From Mangrovicella endophytica (GTDB taxonomy: Bacteria; Pseudomonadota; Alphaproteobacteria; Rhizobiales; Rhizobiaceae), in contig NZ_PKMZ01000001.1 of assembly GCF_002893625.1 (NCBI RefSeq), positions 992,001 through 1,056,000 on the forward strand: DNA of 64,000 bases. Direction: 5' to 3'. Under the pieces are notes generated by a model. That model searched no databases, was not told the origin of the DNA, and worked only from the letters and a program-made list of their open reading frames with translations. Below are positions 7,139 through 17,099 of the stretch, one piece after another. The translations under genes and the position numbers were made by a program. Every line of letters starts with the position of its first letter. Position 1 is the first letter of the stretch.

Positions 7139-9163
7139 TCAGACGTCAACGTCTTCCGCGAAGGCCGCCCGCTCCTGGATGAAGCGGAAGCGCGCCTCGG
7201 CCTTATTGCCCATCAGCGCCTCGACGGCGCCAGCCGTGCCGGCTTCGACGGCATCGTCGATCCCGACGCGCAAGAGCGTGCGCCGCCTCACGTCCATCGT
7301 GGTTTCCTTCAGCTGGCCCGGCAGCATCTCGCCGAGGCCCTTGAAGCGGCTGACCTCGACCTTCCCCTTGCCCTTGAACTCGCGCGCCATCAGCCGCTCG
7401 CGATCCTTGTCGTCGCGGGCGTAGACGGTCTTGCCGCCTTGGCTCAGCTTGTAGAGCGGCGGCACGGCGAGGAAGAGGTGGCCCTGCCGGATAAGCTCAG
7501 GCATCTCCTGATAGAAGAAGGTGATCAGCAACGAAGCGATATGGGCGCCGTCCACATCGGCGTCGGTCATGATGACGACGCGCTCGTAGCGCAGGTCGCT
7601 CTCGCGATACTTGGACCGCGTGCCGCAGCCGAGCGCCTGGATCAGGTCGGCGATCTGCTGGTTGGCGCCAAGCTTCTCGCGTCCGGCGCTGGCAACGTTG
7701 AGGATCTTGCCGCGCAGCGGCAGCACCGCCTGGCGGGCGCGGTCGCGCGCCTGCTTGGCCGAGCCGCCGGCCGAGTCGCCTTCCACGATGAAGAGCTCGG
7801 CACCAGCGGCCCCGGACTGCGAGCAGTCGGCGAGCTTGCCCGGCAGCCGCAGCTTGCGGGTCGCGCTCTTGCGGCTGACCTCCTTCTCCTGCCGGCGGCG
7901 CAGCCGCTCGTCGGCGCGCTCGACCACCCAGTCGATCAGCCGCGCCGCGTCCTGCGGCGAAGAAGCCAGCCAGATGTCAAAAGAGTCGCGCATCGCCGCT
8001 TCAACGAGGCGCTGCGCCTCGCCGGTGGCCAGCCGGTCCTTGGTCTGTCCGACGAATTCGGGCTCGCGGATGAAAACGGAGAGCATCGCGGACGCCGTCA
8101 GCATCACGTCGTCGGCGGTGATCACGGCCGCCTTGCGGTTACCGGAGACCTCGGCAAAGGCCTTCAAGCCGCGCAGGAGCACGGCGCGAAGGCCAGCCTC
8201 GTGCGTGCCGCCTTCCGGCGTCGGGATGGTATTGCAGTAGGAGCGCACGAAGCCGTCGGCCGGCGTCCAGCTGACCGCCCATTCGACGGCGCCGTGGCCA
8301 CTCGCCTTGGCGGTGCGACCGGAGAAGATCTGCGACGTCACCCGGTGCTCGGCACCGAGCGAGGTGTCGAGATAGTCCTTCAGCCCGCCGGGGAAGTGGA
8401 AGGTGGCGCGCGGCGGCACGTCGCCAGCCGAATCGATCAGGCTCGGATCGCATGACCAGCGGATTTCGACGCCGCCGAAGAGATAGGCCTTGGAGCGGGC
8501 CATGGCGAAGAGCCGCGCCGGCTCGAACTTGGCATCGGCGCCGAAGATCTGCGGATCCGGGCGGAAACGCACGCGGGTGCCGCGGCGGTTCTGAACGTCG
8601 CCGACCTCTTCGAGGCCGCTTGTCGCCAGCCCTCGGCTATAGGTCTGTCGGTAGAGCTTGCGGTTGCGCGCGACCTCGACCTCCAGGAAGTCGGACAACG
8701 CGTTGACGACAGACACACCCACGCCGTGCAGACCGCCCGAGGTTTCGTAGACCTTGGAGTCGAACTTGCCGCCGGCATGCAGCGTGGTCATGATGACCTC
8801 GAGCGCCGACTTCGCCTTGTATTTCGGATGCGGGTCGACCGGGATGCCGCGGCCGTTGTCGGTGACCGACAGGATGCCGTCGGCCTCCAGTGCGACCTCG
8901 ATGTAGTTGGCGTGGCCGGCCGTTGCCTCGTCCATCGAATTGTCGATGACTTCGGCGAAGAGATGGTGCAGCGCCTTGATGTCGGTACCGCCGATATACA
9001 TGCCGGGGCGGCGGCGGACGGGCTCAAGCCCCTCCAGAACCTCGATGTCGGCAGCGGTGTACTCAGCCGGCGCTTCGGCTACGACGGAAACGGGCCGGGG
9101 TCTGACCGGCGCCTTGACGCGCGGCGCACGCGCCGCCGACCCTGAGAAGAGATCGTCGCTCAT
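7139..9163 (-). CDS. parE: DNA topoisomerase IV subunit B (ParE)
   Basis: With ParC this ATPase subunit decatenates daughter chromosomes. The 674-residue protein has the GHKL ATPase region (EVIDNSMDEATAGHA, DNGRGIPVDPHPK, GGLHGVGVSVVNALS), a transducer domain, the TOPRIM signature FIVEGDSAGGSAKQARDR with PLRGKILNV, and the TDADVDGAHIASLL metal-binding motif. Its length and lack of a large insert in the TOPRIM region fit ParE rather than GyrB of proteobacteria. A Pro/Ala-rich stretch of about 35 residues precedes the ATPase core. parC is not in the window. Confidence 0.93.
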   Translation of the reverse strand: MSDDLFSGSAARAPRVKAPVRPRPVSVVAEAPAEYTAADIEVLEGLEPVRRRPGMYIGGTDIKALHHLFAEVIDNSMDEATAGHANYIEVALEADGILSVTDNGRGIPVDPHPKYKAKSALEVIMTTLHAGGKFDSKVYETSGGLHGVGVSVVNALSDFLEVEVARNRKLYRQTYSRGLATSGLEEVGDVQNRRGTRVRFRPDPQIFGADAKFEPARLFAMARSKAYLFGGVEIRWSCDPSLIDSAGDVPPRATFHFPGGLKDYLDTSLGAEHRVTSQIFSGRTAKASGHGAVEWAVSWTPADGFVRSYCNTIPTPEGGTHEAGLRAVLLRGLKAFAEVSGNRKAAVITADDVMLTASAMLSVFIREPEFVGQTKDRLATGEAQRLVEAAMRDSFDIWLASSPQDAARLIDWVVERADERLRRRQEKEVSRKSATRKLRLPGKLADCSQSGAAGAELFIVEGDSAGGSAKQARDRARQAVLPLRGKILNVASAGREKLGANQQIADLIQALGCGTRSKYRESDLRYERVVIMTDADVDGAHIASLLITFFYQEMPELIRQGHLFLAVPPLYKLSQGGKTVYARDDKDRERLMAREFKGKGKVEVSRFKGLGEMLPGQLKETTMDVRRRTLLRVGIDDAVEAGTAGAVEALMGNKAEARFRFIQERAAFAEDVDV

Positions 9164-9403
9164 GATGCCGACGCCGGCGCCATGGCGTCCGACCTGCCTG
9201 CCTGCTCAGAGATCATGGTGAAGGGGTATACTTTCACGAAATGTTCTACAAGAGTCGCGGCGTCGCAGGGCCCGGATTGTAGCCGAAATCAACAGCTTTC
9301 CGGCCGATTTGCATCACCTTCCACGATTTCGTGGTCGGCTGGGAGCCTTGCTGCGTACAGACTTCCGGTGCTTCGGTCCGGCAGGCGTGATCGGGAGGTG
9401 CCG

Positions 9404-10357
9404 GTGATTCGCAACAGCAGAGGTGCCCTTGCGGCAATCGGCCGGCTCAGCCGACATGCGGCGCGCCGCGGGACGACCGGTGCGATGCTGCTGGGCGCCC
9501 TGATGATGTGCACGGCCTCTGCGGCAGAGGCGGCCGAGTTCTTCGCCTCGTTCAAGGACGATCTCTTCGCCTATCCGCCACTCAGCGCGACGCGCGACGG
9601 CGGCCGCTACACCGATGTCGATTACGCGGAGGTGCGCGACATCAACGGGCGCGACGAGGTGCCGGAACGCCGGGTGAGATCCGCCTATGTCGACCTGGCG
9701 CCGCTGCGTCATCAGGCGGAGAGTAGCGTCGACACGCCGGCCGGGCCGCTGCCGATCATGACTGTCGGCCATGCAGCCACACCTTCGGCCATTGTACTCT
9801 TCATCCATGGACGGAACGGCGACCGGCGGCTCGGGATGAACGACCGTACCTTCGGCGGCAACTTCAACCGGCTGAAGAACCTTATCGACCGTGCCGGCGG
9901 CCTCTACGTCACCGCCGACGCCGGACGCTTCGACGCCCCGGACCGGCAGCGGATCGCCTCGCTGGTCCGTCAGCTGGCGCAACGGGCGCCGGGCGCGAAG
10001 CTGATCCTCGCCTGCGCCTCGATGGGCGGCGGTCTCTGCTGGCAGATCATGGGAGAGGCGGACGTCGCACGCAACGTCGACGGCCTTATCATGCTCGGCG
10101 CGAGCAATGATCGCGCCGCCTTCGACGCTATGGCCGCAGTCGCAGGACGGCCGATCCCGCTGATGATCGCCCACGGCACGCGTGATCAGGTTTCTCCGTT
10201 CGAGCGGCAGGACGGGCTCTACGCGGCCATCCGCAAGGCGCGGCCGGATTACCCGCTGCGCTTCGTCGCCTTCGAGGGCGGCACGCATGGCACGCCGATC
10301 CGCATGATCGACTGGCGCGAGACGCTGAACTGGATCGTCGGCGCCAGCAGCGAGTGA
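9404..10357 (+). CDS. Exported alpha/beta-hydrolase
   Basis: A GTG start at 9404, five bases after a GGGAGG ribosome site, gives 317 residues; upstream in-frame sequence lacks coding character and overlaps the parE promoter side. The N-terminus has basic residues then a hydrophobic core (GAMLLGALMMCTASAAEAA), a signal peptide. The alpha/beta-hydrolase core shows VLFIHGRNGDRR (oxyanion-hole region), a CASMGGG nucleophile elbow with Ser, an acidic residue in AHGTRDQVSP and a His in GGTHGTP. It is likely a periplasmic esterase or serine hydrolase of unknown substrate. It is divergent from parE and has no operon partner. Confidence 0.85.
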   Translation: MIRNSRGALAAIGRLSRHAARRGTTGAMLLGALMMCTASAAEAAEFFASFKDDLFAYPPLSATRDGGRYTDVDYAEVRDINGRDEVPERRVRSAYVDLAPLRHQAESSVDTPAGPLPIMTVGHAATPSAIVLFIHGRNGDRRLGMNDRTFGGNFNRLKNLIDRAGGLYVTADAGRFDAPDRQRIASLVRQLAQRAPGAKLILACASMGGGLCWQIMGEADVARNVDGLIMLGASNDRAAFDAMAAVAGRPIPLMIAHGTRDQVSPFERQDGLYAAIRKARPDYPLRFVAFEGGTHGTPIRMIDWRETLNWIVGASSE

Positions 10358-10504
10358 CGGTCGCAAGGCATCAGCAGCGGGTCAGTGCGTATGGCGCAGC
10401 TGCATCTTCGCTGTCTGCTGCTAGGCCAAGCTAGGACCACCGCATTGCGTCAGATCGAGGATGACGTCGGCCGGTAAGGCCTTGGATGACGCAGTCGTCT
10501 AACA

Positions 10505-10531
10505 AAAAACCCGCCCTTGAGGGGCGGGTTC
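10505..10531 (-). terminator. Rho-independent terminator of glnII
   Basis: On the minus strand a 9-bp GC-rich stem (AACCCGCCC / GGGCGGGTT, 5-nt loop) is followed by six T residues. It sits about 50 nt after the glnII stop. Confidence 0.9.
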
Positions 10532-10581
10532 GATGGCTCCGGTCGGAGCGGCCGCGCTGCACGGGCCGCCCGATGCCGCTG

Positions 10582-11622
10582 TCAGGCTGCAGCGGAGACG
10601 CTGGCGCTGGTCGGCACTTCCGAAATCGTCTTCAGCACCTGCGAGGCGATCTGGTACGGGTCGCCCTGCGAGTTCGGGCGACGGTCTTCCAGATAGCCCT
10701 TGTAGCCATTGTTGACGAAGGAGTGGGGCACGCGAATCGAAGCGCCGCGATCGGCAACGCCGTAGCTGAACTTGTTCCAGGGCGCCGTCTCATGCTTGCC
10801 GGTGAGGCGCATGTGATTGTCCGGGCCGTAGACGGAGATATGGTCCTCGAGGTTCTTCTCGAACTGCGCCATCAGCGCCTCGAAATACTCCTTGCCGCCG
10901 ACTTCGCGCATGTACTTGGTCGAGAAGTTGCAGTGCATGCCCGAGCCGTTCCAGTCGGTGTCGCCGAGCGGCTTGCAGTGGAACTCGATGTCGATGCCGT
11001 ATTTCTCGGTCAGGCGGAGCAACAGGTAGCGCGCCATCCACACCTGGTCGGCGGCCGTCTTCGAACCCTTGCCGAAGATCTGGAACTCCCACTGGCCCTT
11101 CGCCACCTCGGCGTTGATGCCCTCGTGGTTGATGCCGGCGGCGAGGCACTGGTCGAGGTGCTCCTCGACGATGGTGCGGGCGACTTCGCCGACATTCTTA
11201 TAGCCGACGCCGGTGTAGTACGGGCCCTGCGGCGCCGGATAGCCGGTCTCGGGGAAGCCGAGGGGACGGCCGTTCTCGTAGAAGAAGTATTCCTGCTCGA
11301 AGCCGAACCAGGCATCGGCATCGTCGAGGATCGTGGCGCGGCTGTTGGAGGCGTGCGGCGTCACGCCATCCGGCATCATCACCTCGCACATGACCAGCGC
11401 ACCATTCGTGCGGGCGGGATCGGGGTAGACGGCGACCGGCTTCAGCACGCAGTCGGAGCTGCGCCCCTCGGCCTGCATGGTGGACGAGCCGTCGAAGCCC
11501 CAGAGCGGCAGCTGCTCGAGAGTCGGGAAGGAGTCGAACTCCTTGATCTGCGTCTTGCCGCGCAGGTTCGGGACCGGCGTGTAGCCATCGAGCCAGATGT
11601 ACTCAAGCTTGTACTTCGTCAT
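10582..11622 (-). CDS. glnII: Glutamine synthetase II (eukaryote-like, beta-grasp type)
   Basis: This enzyme makes glutamine from glutamate, ammonium and ATP; GSII is an octamer or decamer and is not adenylylated, unlike GSI. The start at 11622 (MTKYKLEYIW) has a GGAG ribosome site and gives 346 residues. Diagnostic motifs are LWGFDGSSTMQAEG, the FGFEQEYFF metal site, GINAEVAKGQWEFQI, GSGMHCNFSTK and the late SIRVP segment. It is preceded by a sigma-54 promoter at 11714-11731 and by the divergent gstI gene, the arrangement known from rhizobia, where NtrC activates glnII under nitrogen limitation. It ends at a strong terminator. Confidence 0.96.
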   Translation of the reverse strand: MTKYKLEYIWLDGYTPVPNLRGKTQIKEFDSFPTLEQLPLWGFDGSSTMQAEGRSSDCVLKPVAVYPDPARTNGALVMCEVMMPDGVTPHASNSRATILDDADAWFGFEQEYFFYENGRPLGFPETGYPAPQGPYYTGVGYKNVGEVARTIVEEHLDQCLAAGINHEGINAEVAKGQWEFQIFGKGSKTAADQVWMARYLLLRLTEKYGIDIEFHCKPLGDTDWNGSGMHCNFSTKYMREVGGKEYFEALMAQFEKNLEDHISVYGPDNHMRLTGKHETAPWNKFSYGVADRGASIRVPHSFVNNGYKGYLEDRRPNSQGDPYQIASQVLKTISEVPTSASVSAAA

Positions 11623-11713
11623 TCGGAAATCTCCATATCGCCGACATCGCACGCGCGAACGAGCCACGCTGGGACGGATCAGCAGCGCTCCGCCTCGTCG
11701 GCCGATACGCGTG

Positions 11714-11731
11714 ATGCAGGATATGTGCCAA
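11714..11731 (-). promoter_or_regulatory. Sigma-54 promoter of glnII
   Basis: Minus-strand TTGGCACATATCCTGCAT has the invariant GG-N10-GC spacing of -24/-12 promoters and a complete TGGCAC box. The -12 GC is about 95 nt upstream of the glnII ATG. Sigma-54/NtrC control of glnII is established in Rhizobium and Bradyrhizobium; the match here is by eye. Confidence 0.85.
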
Positions 11732-11952
11732 CTGCATTGACGGAATGCGGGCGAGCCCTAGAGGCGCAGAGCTACGCTGAGACTGATAACGTCGCATTCG
11801 ACGGCTGAGGGCTGGATATCAGCGGCTTGAGCACCGAACGCGGCAAGACGCCGCGCCCGGAGGGGCTCGGCGTTAGAACGTGTTAAGGATGACGGCGCAG
11901 CATCATGCGATACCGCATGAGCGTTCCCGCGGACGCTCCGAGGATGCTTGTG

Positions 11953-11989
11953 TGCCTCAATTGTAGGCATATTGCATTCGGATTGCGCA
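11953..11989. promoter_or_regulatory. Two tandem NtrC-like sites in the gstI-glnII intergenic region
   Basis: Two 17-bp sites fit TGC-N11-GCA, the NtrC half-site frame: TGCCTCAATTGTAGGCA (11953-11969, good dyad) and a weaker one at 11973-11989. They are 20 bp apart centre to centre, about two helical turns. They lie about 230 bp upstream of the glnII sigma-54 promoter and 50-90 bp before gstI, so one protein could activate glnII and repress gstI. The rest of this ~420-bp gap shows no gene. Confidence 0.6.
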
Positions 11990-12039
11990 GTCTTAAGTTA
12001 GAACGAGAGTAGCGACGCAGATGTAGGAAAGGCAGTGCC

Positions 12040-12231
12040 ATGGCGACGCCGAACGAGCATCAGACAGCGACGATCCTGCAGTTCCCGTTGAAGGCGAAGG
12101 CCTTCGAGCCGCGCCAGTGGGATCGCAGGGGCAGGGCCGAGCGGCCGGCGATTGCGATCGTCGAATCCGCAGCCGGCGCCTGGTACCATGACGAAGCCAT
12201 CCGCGATGCGGCGCCGAAGCGCGACGCTTAA
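12040..12231 (+). CDS. gstI: GstI-like (DUF2735) inhibitor of glnII translation
   Basis: This 63-residue protein is divergent from glnII. It carries the family's ILQFP motif near the N-terminus (residues 12-16) and the WYHDEAI motif near the C-terminus. In Rhizobium leguminosarum the equally short GstI is encoded in this same position and inhibits GSII expression at the level of glnII mRNA translation; its own transcription falls when nitrogen is scarce. Position, length and motifs agree, so the same role is likely. The biochemical mode (RNA binding or other) is not evident from sequence, although the middle is basic (RQWDRRGRAER). Confidence 0.82.
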   Translation: MATPNEHQTATILQFPLKAKAFEPRQWDRRGRAERPAIAIVESAAGAWYHDEAIRDAAPKRDA

Positions 12232-12339
12232 CGCGGGACGACCGACTATCGGCGGCTGAGGCTGAGCCTGCACGAAGGCCGCCAGCCATGACGCACGGCG
12301 GCTCGTCCGCTGGGGATCAAGCCCTTCGTCGCAGCGGCA

Positions 12340-13275
12340 TCAGCCGAACACCGACCAGCCGAGTCGCTTCGTCAGCATCTCCAGGGCGATGCGCCCGAGA
12401 TGCGAGTTGCCGGTATCGTCGAGCCCCGGCGACCACACCGTGACCGAGGCCCTGCCAGGCGCGACCGCCAGGATGCCGCCGCCGACGCCGCTCTTGCCAG
12501 GGAGGCCGACGCGATAGGCGAACTCGCCCGATCCGTCATAGTGGCCGCAGGTCAGCATCACCGCGTTGATGCGTCGCGCCCTTTCTGGCTGCACCACCGG
12601 GAAGCCCGTGGACGGATGCAGCCCGCCATGTGCCAGGAAACGCCCGGCCATGGCGAGCTGGCGGCATGACATGGCAATCGCGCAGTGGTGGAAGTAGACG
12701 CCGAGCGTGAAATCGACCGGGTTTTCAACGACGCCGAACGACTTCATGTAGTTGGCAAGCGCCGCGTTGCGAAAGCCGGTGCGCTGCTCCGACGCCGCCA
12801 CCGCCTCATCGATGCTGACGGCCGGATCATCGGACAGGAACTGCATGAAGCGCAAGATTTCGCCGAGTGCCTCCCGCGGTTGATGACCTGACAGGATGGC
12901 ATCGGTAACCGCGATGGCGCCGGCATTGATGAAGGGATTGCGTGGGATCCCGCGCTCGTGCTCGAGCTGCACGATCGAGTTGAAAGCCGACCCCGACGGC
13001 TCGCGGCCGACACGATTCCAGAGCCGGTCACCGATCTTGCCGAGCGCCAGCGTCAGCGTGAAGACCTTGGAGATGCTTTGGATGGAGAAGGGTGTATCGG
13101 CATCACCTGCCGTCGCGACATGGCCATTGGCGTCCACCACGGCGATCCCGAAGGCGCCGGGATCGACGCGGCCGAGCTCGGGGATGTAATTCGCGACCAC
13201 ACCGCGATCGCTACGCCGGCGCATTGCCTCGGCGATCTCCGCAACCGCCCTGTCCAACTCGTCCGGCGTCGTCAT
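12340..13275 (-). CDS. glsA: Glutaminase (GlsA, serine-dependent family)
   Basis: The enzyme hydrolyses glutamine to glutamate and ammonium. The 311-residue protein has the family's N-terminal [20 protein letters not shown], the catalytic Ser-x-x-Lys in FSIQSISK (Ser67, Lys70), [24 protein letters not shown], and the Gly-rich [18 protein letters not shown]. It sits between glnII/gstI and glnA on the minus strand, separated from glnA by a terminator-like hairpin, so it probably has its own promoter. Being next to two glutamine synthetases, it could set glutamine turnover; that link is inferred from position only. Confidence 0.93.
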   Translation of the reverse strand: MTTPDELDRAVAEIAEAMRRRSDRGVVANYIPELGRVDPGAFGIAVVDANGHVATAGDADTPFSIQSISKVFTLTLALGKIGDRLWNRVGREPSGSAFNSIVQLEHERGIPRNPFINAGAIAVTDAILSGHQPREALGEILRFMQFLSDDPAVSIDEAVAASEQRTGFRNAALANYMKSFGVVENPVDFTLGVYFHHCAIAMSCRQLAMAGRFLAHGGLHPSTGFPVVQPERARRINAVMLTCGHYDGSGEFAYRVGLPGKSGVGGGILAVAPGRASVTVWSPGLDDTGNSHLGRIALEMLTKRLGWSVFG

Positions 13276-13333
13276 GGCAGCCTCGTCGACATCTCTTCAC
13301 CGCTGCCCGCAAGCAGAGTCTCACACAAGAGAA

Positions 13334-13362
13334 AGCCGGCAGCCTCATTGAGGCAACCGGCT
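13334..13362 (-). terminator. Terminator-like hairpin after glnA
   Basis: An interrupted stem (AGCCGG and GCCTC arms with a 2x2 internal loop) lies between the glnA stop and the glsA start. On the minus strand it is followed by the T-rich TTCTCTTGTG. Confidence 0.6.
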
Positions 13363-13427
13363 CGCTGTCCTGCCTCACGGGCGACCGCCGACGGCGGTCG
13401 CTCCGGAAGCTTGTCTGATCGACCCGA

Positions 13428-14837
13428 TCAGACGGAATAGTACATGTCGTATTCCACCGGGTGCGGCGTCATCTCGAAGCGCAGCACCTCGGCCATCTTC
13501 AGGTCGATGAAGGAGTCGATCTGGTCGTCGTCGAAGACGCCGCCGGCCTTCAGGAAGTCGCGGTCGGCATCAAGCGATTCCATCGCCTCGCGCAGCGAGC
13601 GGCAGACGGTCGGGATCTCCTTCAGCTCCTCCGGCGGAAGATCGTAGAGATCCTTGTCCATGGCCGAGCCCGGATGGATCTTGTTCTTGATACCGTCAAG
13701 GCCGGCCATCAGCATGGCGGAGAAGGCAAGATACGGGTTCGCCGTCGGATCGGGGAAGCGGACCTCGACACGCTTGGCCTTCGGCGACTGGCCGAAGGGG
13801 ATGCGGCAGGAGGCCGAGCGGTTGCGGGCAGAGTAGGCCAGGAGCACCGGCGCCTCGTAGCCCGGCACCAGCCGCTTGAACGAGTTCGTCGACGGGTTGG
13901 TGAAGGCGTTCAGCGCCTTGGCGTGCTTGATGATGCCGCCGATGTAGAACAGCGCCGATTCCGACAGGCCGGCATATTCGTTGCCCGCAAAGGTCGGCTT
14001 GCCGCCCTTCCAGATCGACTGGTGCACATGCATGCCCGAGCCGTTATCGCCGAAGATCGGCTTCGGCATAAAGGTCGCCGTCTTGCCGTAGGCATTCGCC
14101 ACCTGGTGGATGACGTATTTGTAGATCTGCATCTTGTCGGCGTTGCGCACCAGCGTGTCGAACTTGATGCCGAGCTCGTGCTGGGCTGCCGCGACCTCGT
14201 GATGGTGCTTCTCGACGGAGACGCCCATCTCGGCCATCACCGTCAGCATTTCCGAGCGGATATCCTGGCAGGAATCGACCGGCGGCACCGGGAAGTAGCC
14301 GCCCTTGACGCGCGGACGGTGGCCGAGATTGCCGGTCTCGTATTCGGTGTCGTCGTTCGAAGGCAGCTCGGTGGAGTCCAGCTTGAAGCCGGTGTTGTAC
14401 GGATCGGCCTTGTAGCGGACGTCGTCGAAGATGAAGAACTCGGCCTCGGGACCGAAGAAGGCGGTGTCGCCGATACCGGACTGGTTGAGATAGGCCTCGG
14501 CGCGCTTGGCCGTACCGCGCGGATCGCGATTGTAGCCCTCGCCGGAGATCGGATCGAGGATGTCGCACATGATAGCCATGGTGGACTGCGCGAAGAACGG
14601 GTCCATGTGCGCCGTCTCAGGGTCCGGCATCAGCACCATGTCGGACTCGTTGATCGCCTTCCAGCCGGCAATCGACGAGCCGTCGAACATCGTGCCTTCG
14701 GAGAACAGGTCCTCGTCGACGATGGAGATGTCCATCGTCACGTGCTGCATCTTGCCCTTCGGATCCGTGAAGCGGAGGTCGACGAACTTGATGTCGTTGT
14801 CCTTGATCTGCTTCAGAATGTCGTTGGCGCTCGTCAT
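13428..14837 (-). CDS. glnA: Glutamine synthetase I (GlnA)
   Basis: This is the main type I glutamine synthetase, a cytoplasmic dodecamer. All 469 residues are present: the beta-grasp N-terminal part, [13 protein letters not shown], the metal-binding [45 protein letters not shown], and the adenylylation site Tyr in [10 protein letters not shown], which shows control by GlnE. It is 59 nt downstream of glnB on the same strand, giving the classical rhizobial glnBA operon driven from the sigma-54 promoter at 15290-15305, with a possible second promoter in the gap. Confidence 0.97.
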   Translation of the reverse strand: MTSANDILKQIKDNDIKFVDLRFTDPKGKMQHVTMDISIVDEDLFSEGTMFDGSSIAGWKAINESDMVLMPDPETAHMDPFFAQSTMAIMCDILDPISGEGYNRDPRGTAKRAEAYLNQSGIGDTAFFGPEAEFFIFDDVRYKADPYNTGFKLDSTELPSNDDTEYETGNLGHRPRVKGGYFPVPPVDSCQDIRSEMLTVMAEMGVSVEKHHHEVAAAQHELGIKFDTLVRNADKMQIYKYVIHQVANAYGKTATFMPKPIFGDNGSGMHVHQSIWKGGKPTFAGNEYAGLSESALFYIGGIIKHAKALNAFTNPSTNSFKRLVPGYEAPVLLAYSARNRSASCRIPFGQSPKAKRVEVRFPDPTANPYLAFSAMLMAGLDGIKNKIHPGSAMDKDLYDLPPEELKEIPTVCRSLREAMESLDADRDFLKAGGVFDDDQIDSFIDLKMAEVLRFEMTPHPVEYDMYYSV

Positions 14838-14896
14838 GAAGTTCCTCCTGGAATGAGACAGTGCTGGTGCGTGGAAGCGGGAAGGGGGTAGACGCC

Positions 14897-15427
<531 letters not shown>

Positions 15428-15509
15428 CTAAGCGATGTGCGTTCCGCTTGATCAGCGACCTTCGCGTCTGTGCTCAAGAAGAACGCAATATGATGATGAA
15501 AGGGGCATA

Positions 15510-16997
15510 ATGCGCACCGAAGCGGCACTCCTCACGCCGAACGAGATGGGCGAGGCAGATCGGCTGACGATCGCCTCGGGGATTGCGGGCATGGCCTTGA
15601 TGGAGGCTGCGGGGAGTGCCGTCGTCGATTCGCTGGTGGCGCATTATCCCAAAGCGCGAAGCATCGCGATCCTGGCCGGTCCCGGCAACAATGGCGGCGA
15701 TGCCTATGCCGCAGGACGGCTCCTGAAGGAGCGCGGTCTGACCATCCGCCTCTTTGCATCCCAGCCGCCGTCGCGCCTCTCCGGCGACGCCGCGTTGGCC
15801 GCCGCTACATTCGATGGACCGAGCGAGCCGCTGGCAGCCTTCGACCCTGCCGGCGCCGACCTCATCCTCGACGGCTTGTTCGGCGCCGGATTGGCGCGGC
15901 CGGTGGACGGTGACGCCGCCAGGGCGATCGACGTGGCGAACGCGGCCGGCGTGCCGATCGTCGCCATCGACCTGCCGAGCGGCATCTCAGGTCTCACGGG
16001 CATGGCGATGGGCACCGCGATCAAGGCGGCGCTGACGGTGACGTTCTTCAGGCGCAAGCCGGGCCACCTGCTGGAGCCGGGACGGACCCATTGCGGGGAG
16101 GTCGTCGTAGCGGACATCGGGATTGCCGGTGACGTCCTCGACGCCATCGCCCCGCAGACCTTCATCAACGATCCGACGCTATGGCGGGAGCAACTCAAGC
16201 TCCCGGTTCGCTCCGGCCACAAATATGATCGCGGACATGCCGTGGTGCTCTCGGGCGGCTTCACCACCACGGGTGCGGCGCGATTGGCGGCGATGGCCGC
16301 GCTCCGGGGCGGGGCAGGGCTGGTCACCGTCTTTTCGCCGGCAGGCGCGATTGCCGCCCACGCCGCCCACCTTACCGCCATAATGCTGAAGCGATGCGAA
16401 GATGAAGCCGAACTGGCGGCGCGGCTGGCGGATGACCGCTTCAACACCTTCGTCCTCGGCCCGGGCTTCGGTATCGGCGGGAAGGCGCGGGACTTTACCG
16501 CCGCGATCCTTGCCGCCGGCCGCCATCTCGTTCTCGATGCCGACGGCATCACCAGCTTCGCCGAGGCGCCCGATACGCTGTTCGAGGCCGTAAAGGCGAG
16601 CGCCGGCGCTGCCGTGCTCACCCCGCATGCCGGCGAGTTCAAGCGCCTTTTCCCGGACATCGCCGCGGGCGAAGAGACGAGCAAGCTGGAGAAGGCGCGC
16701 GCGGCGGCCCAGCGCTCCGGTGCGGTCGTCATACTGAAAGGTTCGGATACGGTCATAGCAGCGCCGGACGGCCGCGCCGCGATCAACGCCACGGGCACGC
16801 CATGGCTGGCGAGTGCCGGCACAGGCGACGTCCTTGCCGGCATCGTCGCGGCGCAGCTGGCGCAGGGTACTCAAGCCTTCGAAGCGGCGTCGGCCGCCGT
16901 CTGGATGCATGGCCGCGCGGCGGAGCTCTTCGGGCCCGGGCTGATCTCCGAGGATTTGCCGGCGATGCTGCCGAAGGTGCTGGCCGAGCTAGTTTGA
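15510..16997 (+). CDS. nnr: Bifunctional NAD(P)HX epimerase/dehydratase (NnrE-NnrD)
   Basis: This repair enzyme restores hydrated NADH or NADPH. The ATG at 15510 follows AAAGGGG and gives 495 residues. The N-terminal YjeF_N epimerase has LAGPGNNGGDAYAAGR and LILDGLFGAGL; the C-terminal ribokinase-like ADP/ATP-dependent dehydratase has the GHKYDRGHAVVLSGG entry, LGPGFG, VLTPHAGEFKRLFP, LKGSDTVIA and the catalytic Asp in ASAGTGDVLAGIVAA. It is divergent from glnB, an order common in rhizobia. It is convergent with the DUF72 gene. Confidence 0.95.
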   Translation: MRTEAALLTPNEMGEADRLTIASGIAGMALMEAAGSAVVDSLVAHYPKARSIAILAGPGNNGGDAYAAGRLLKERGLTIRLFASQPPSRLSGDAALAAATFDGPSEPLAAFDPAGADLILDGLFGAGLARPVDGDAARAIDVANAAGVPIVAIDLPSGISGLTGMAMGTAIKAALTVTFFRRKPGHLLEPGRTHCGEVVVADIGIAGDVLDAIAPQTFINDPTLWREQLKLPVRSGHKYDRGHAVVLSGGFTTTGAARLAAMAALRGGAGLVTVFSPAGAIAAHAAHLTAIMLKRCEDEAELAARLADDRFNTFVLGPGFGIGGKARDFTAAILAAGRHLVLDADGITSFAEAPDTLFEAVKASAGAAVLTPHAGEFKRLFPDIAAGEETSKLEKARAAAQRSGAVVILKGSDTVIAAPDGRAAINATGTPWLASAGTGDVLAGIVAAQLAQGTQAFEAASAAVWMHGRAAELFGPGLISEDLPAMLPKVLAELV

Positions 16998-17099
16998 GCG
17001 AGTTCCGACCGGTCTTGATGGCCGCCGCAGGTCCTGCCTGTTCAGAGCGACGACCGCTTCCGTTCAGATGAGCCGCCGCGATGCGATACGGCGCGGCCG

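Noticed and set aside
6320-8455. 711-codon open frame on the plus strand
   Set aside because: It is antisense to parE and the secreted hypothetical gene, which have clear motifs; long antisense frames are expected at this G+C content.
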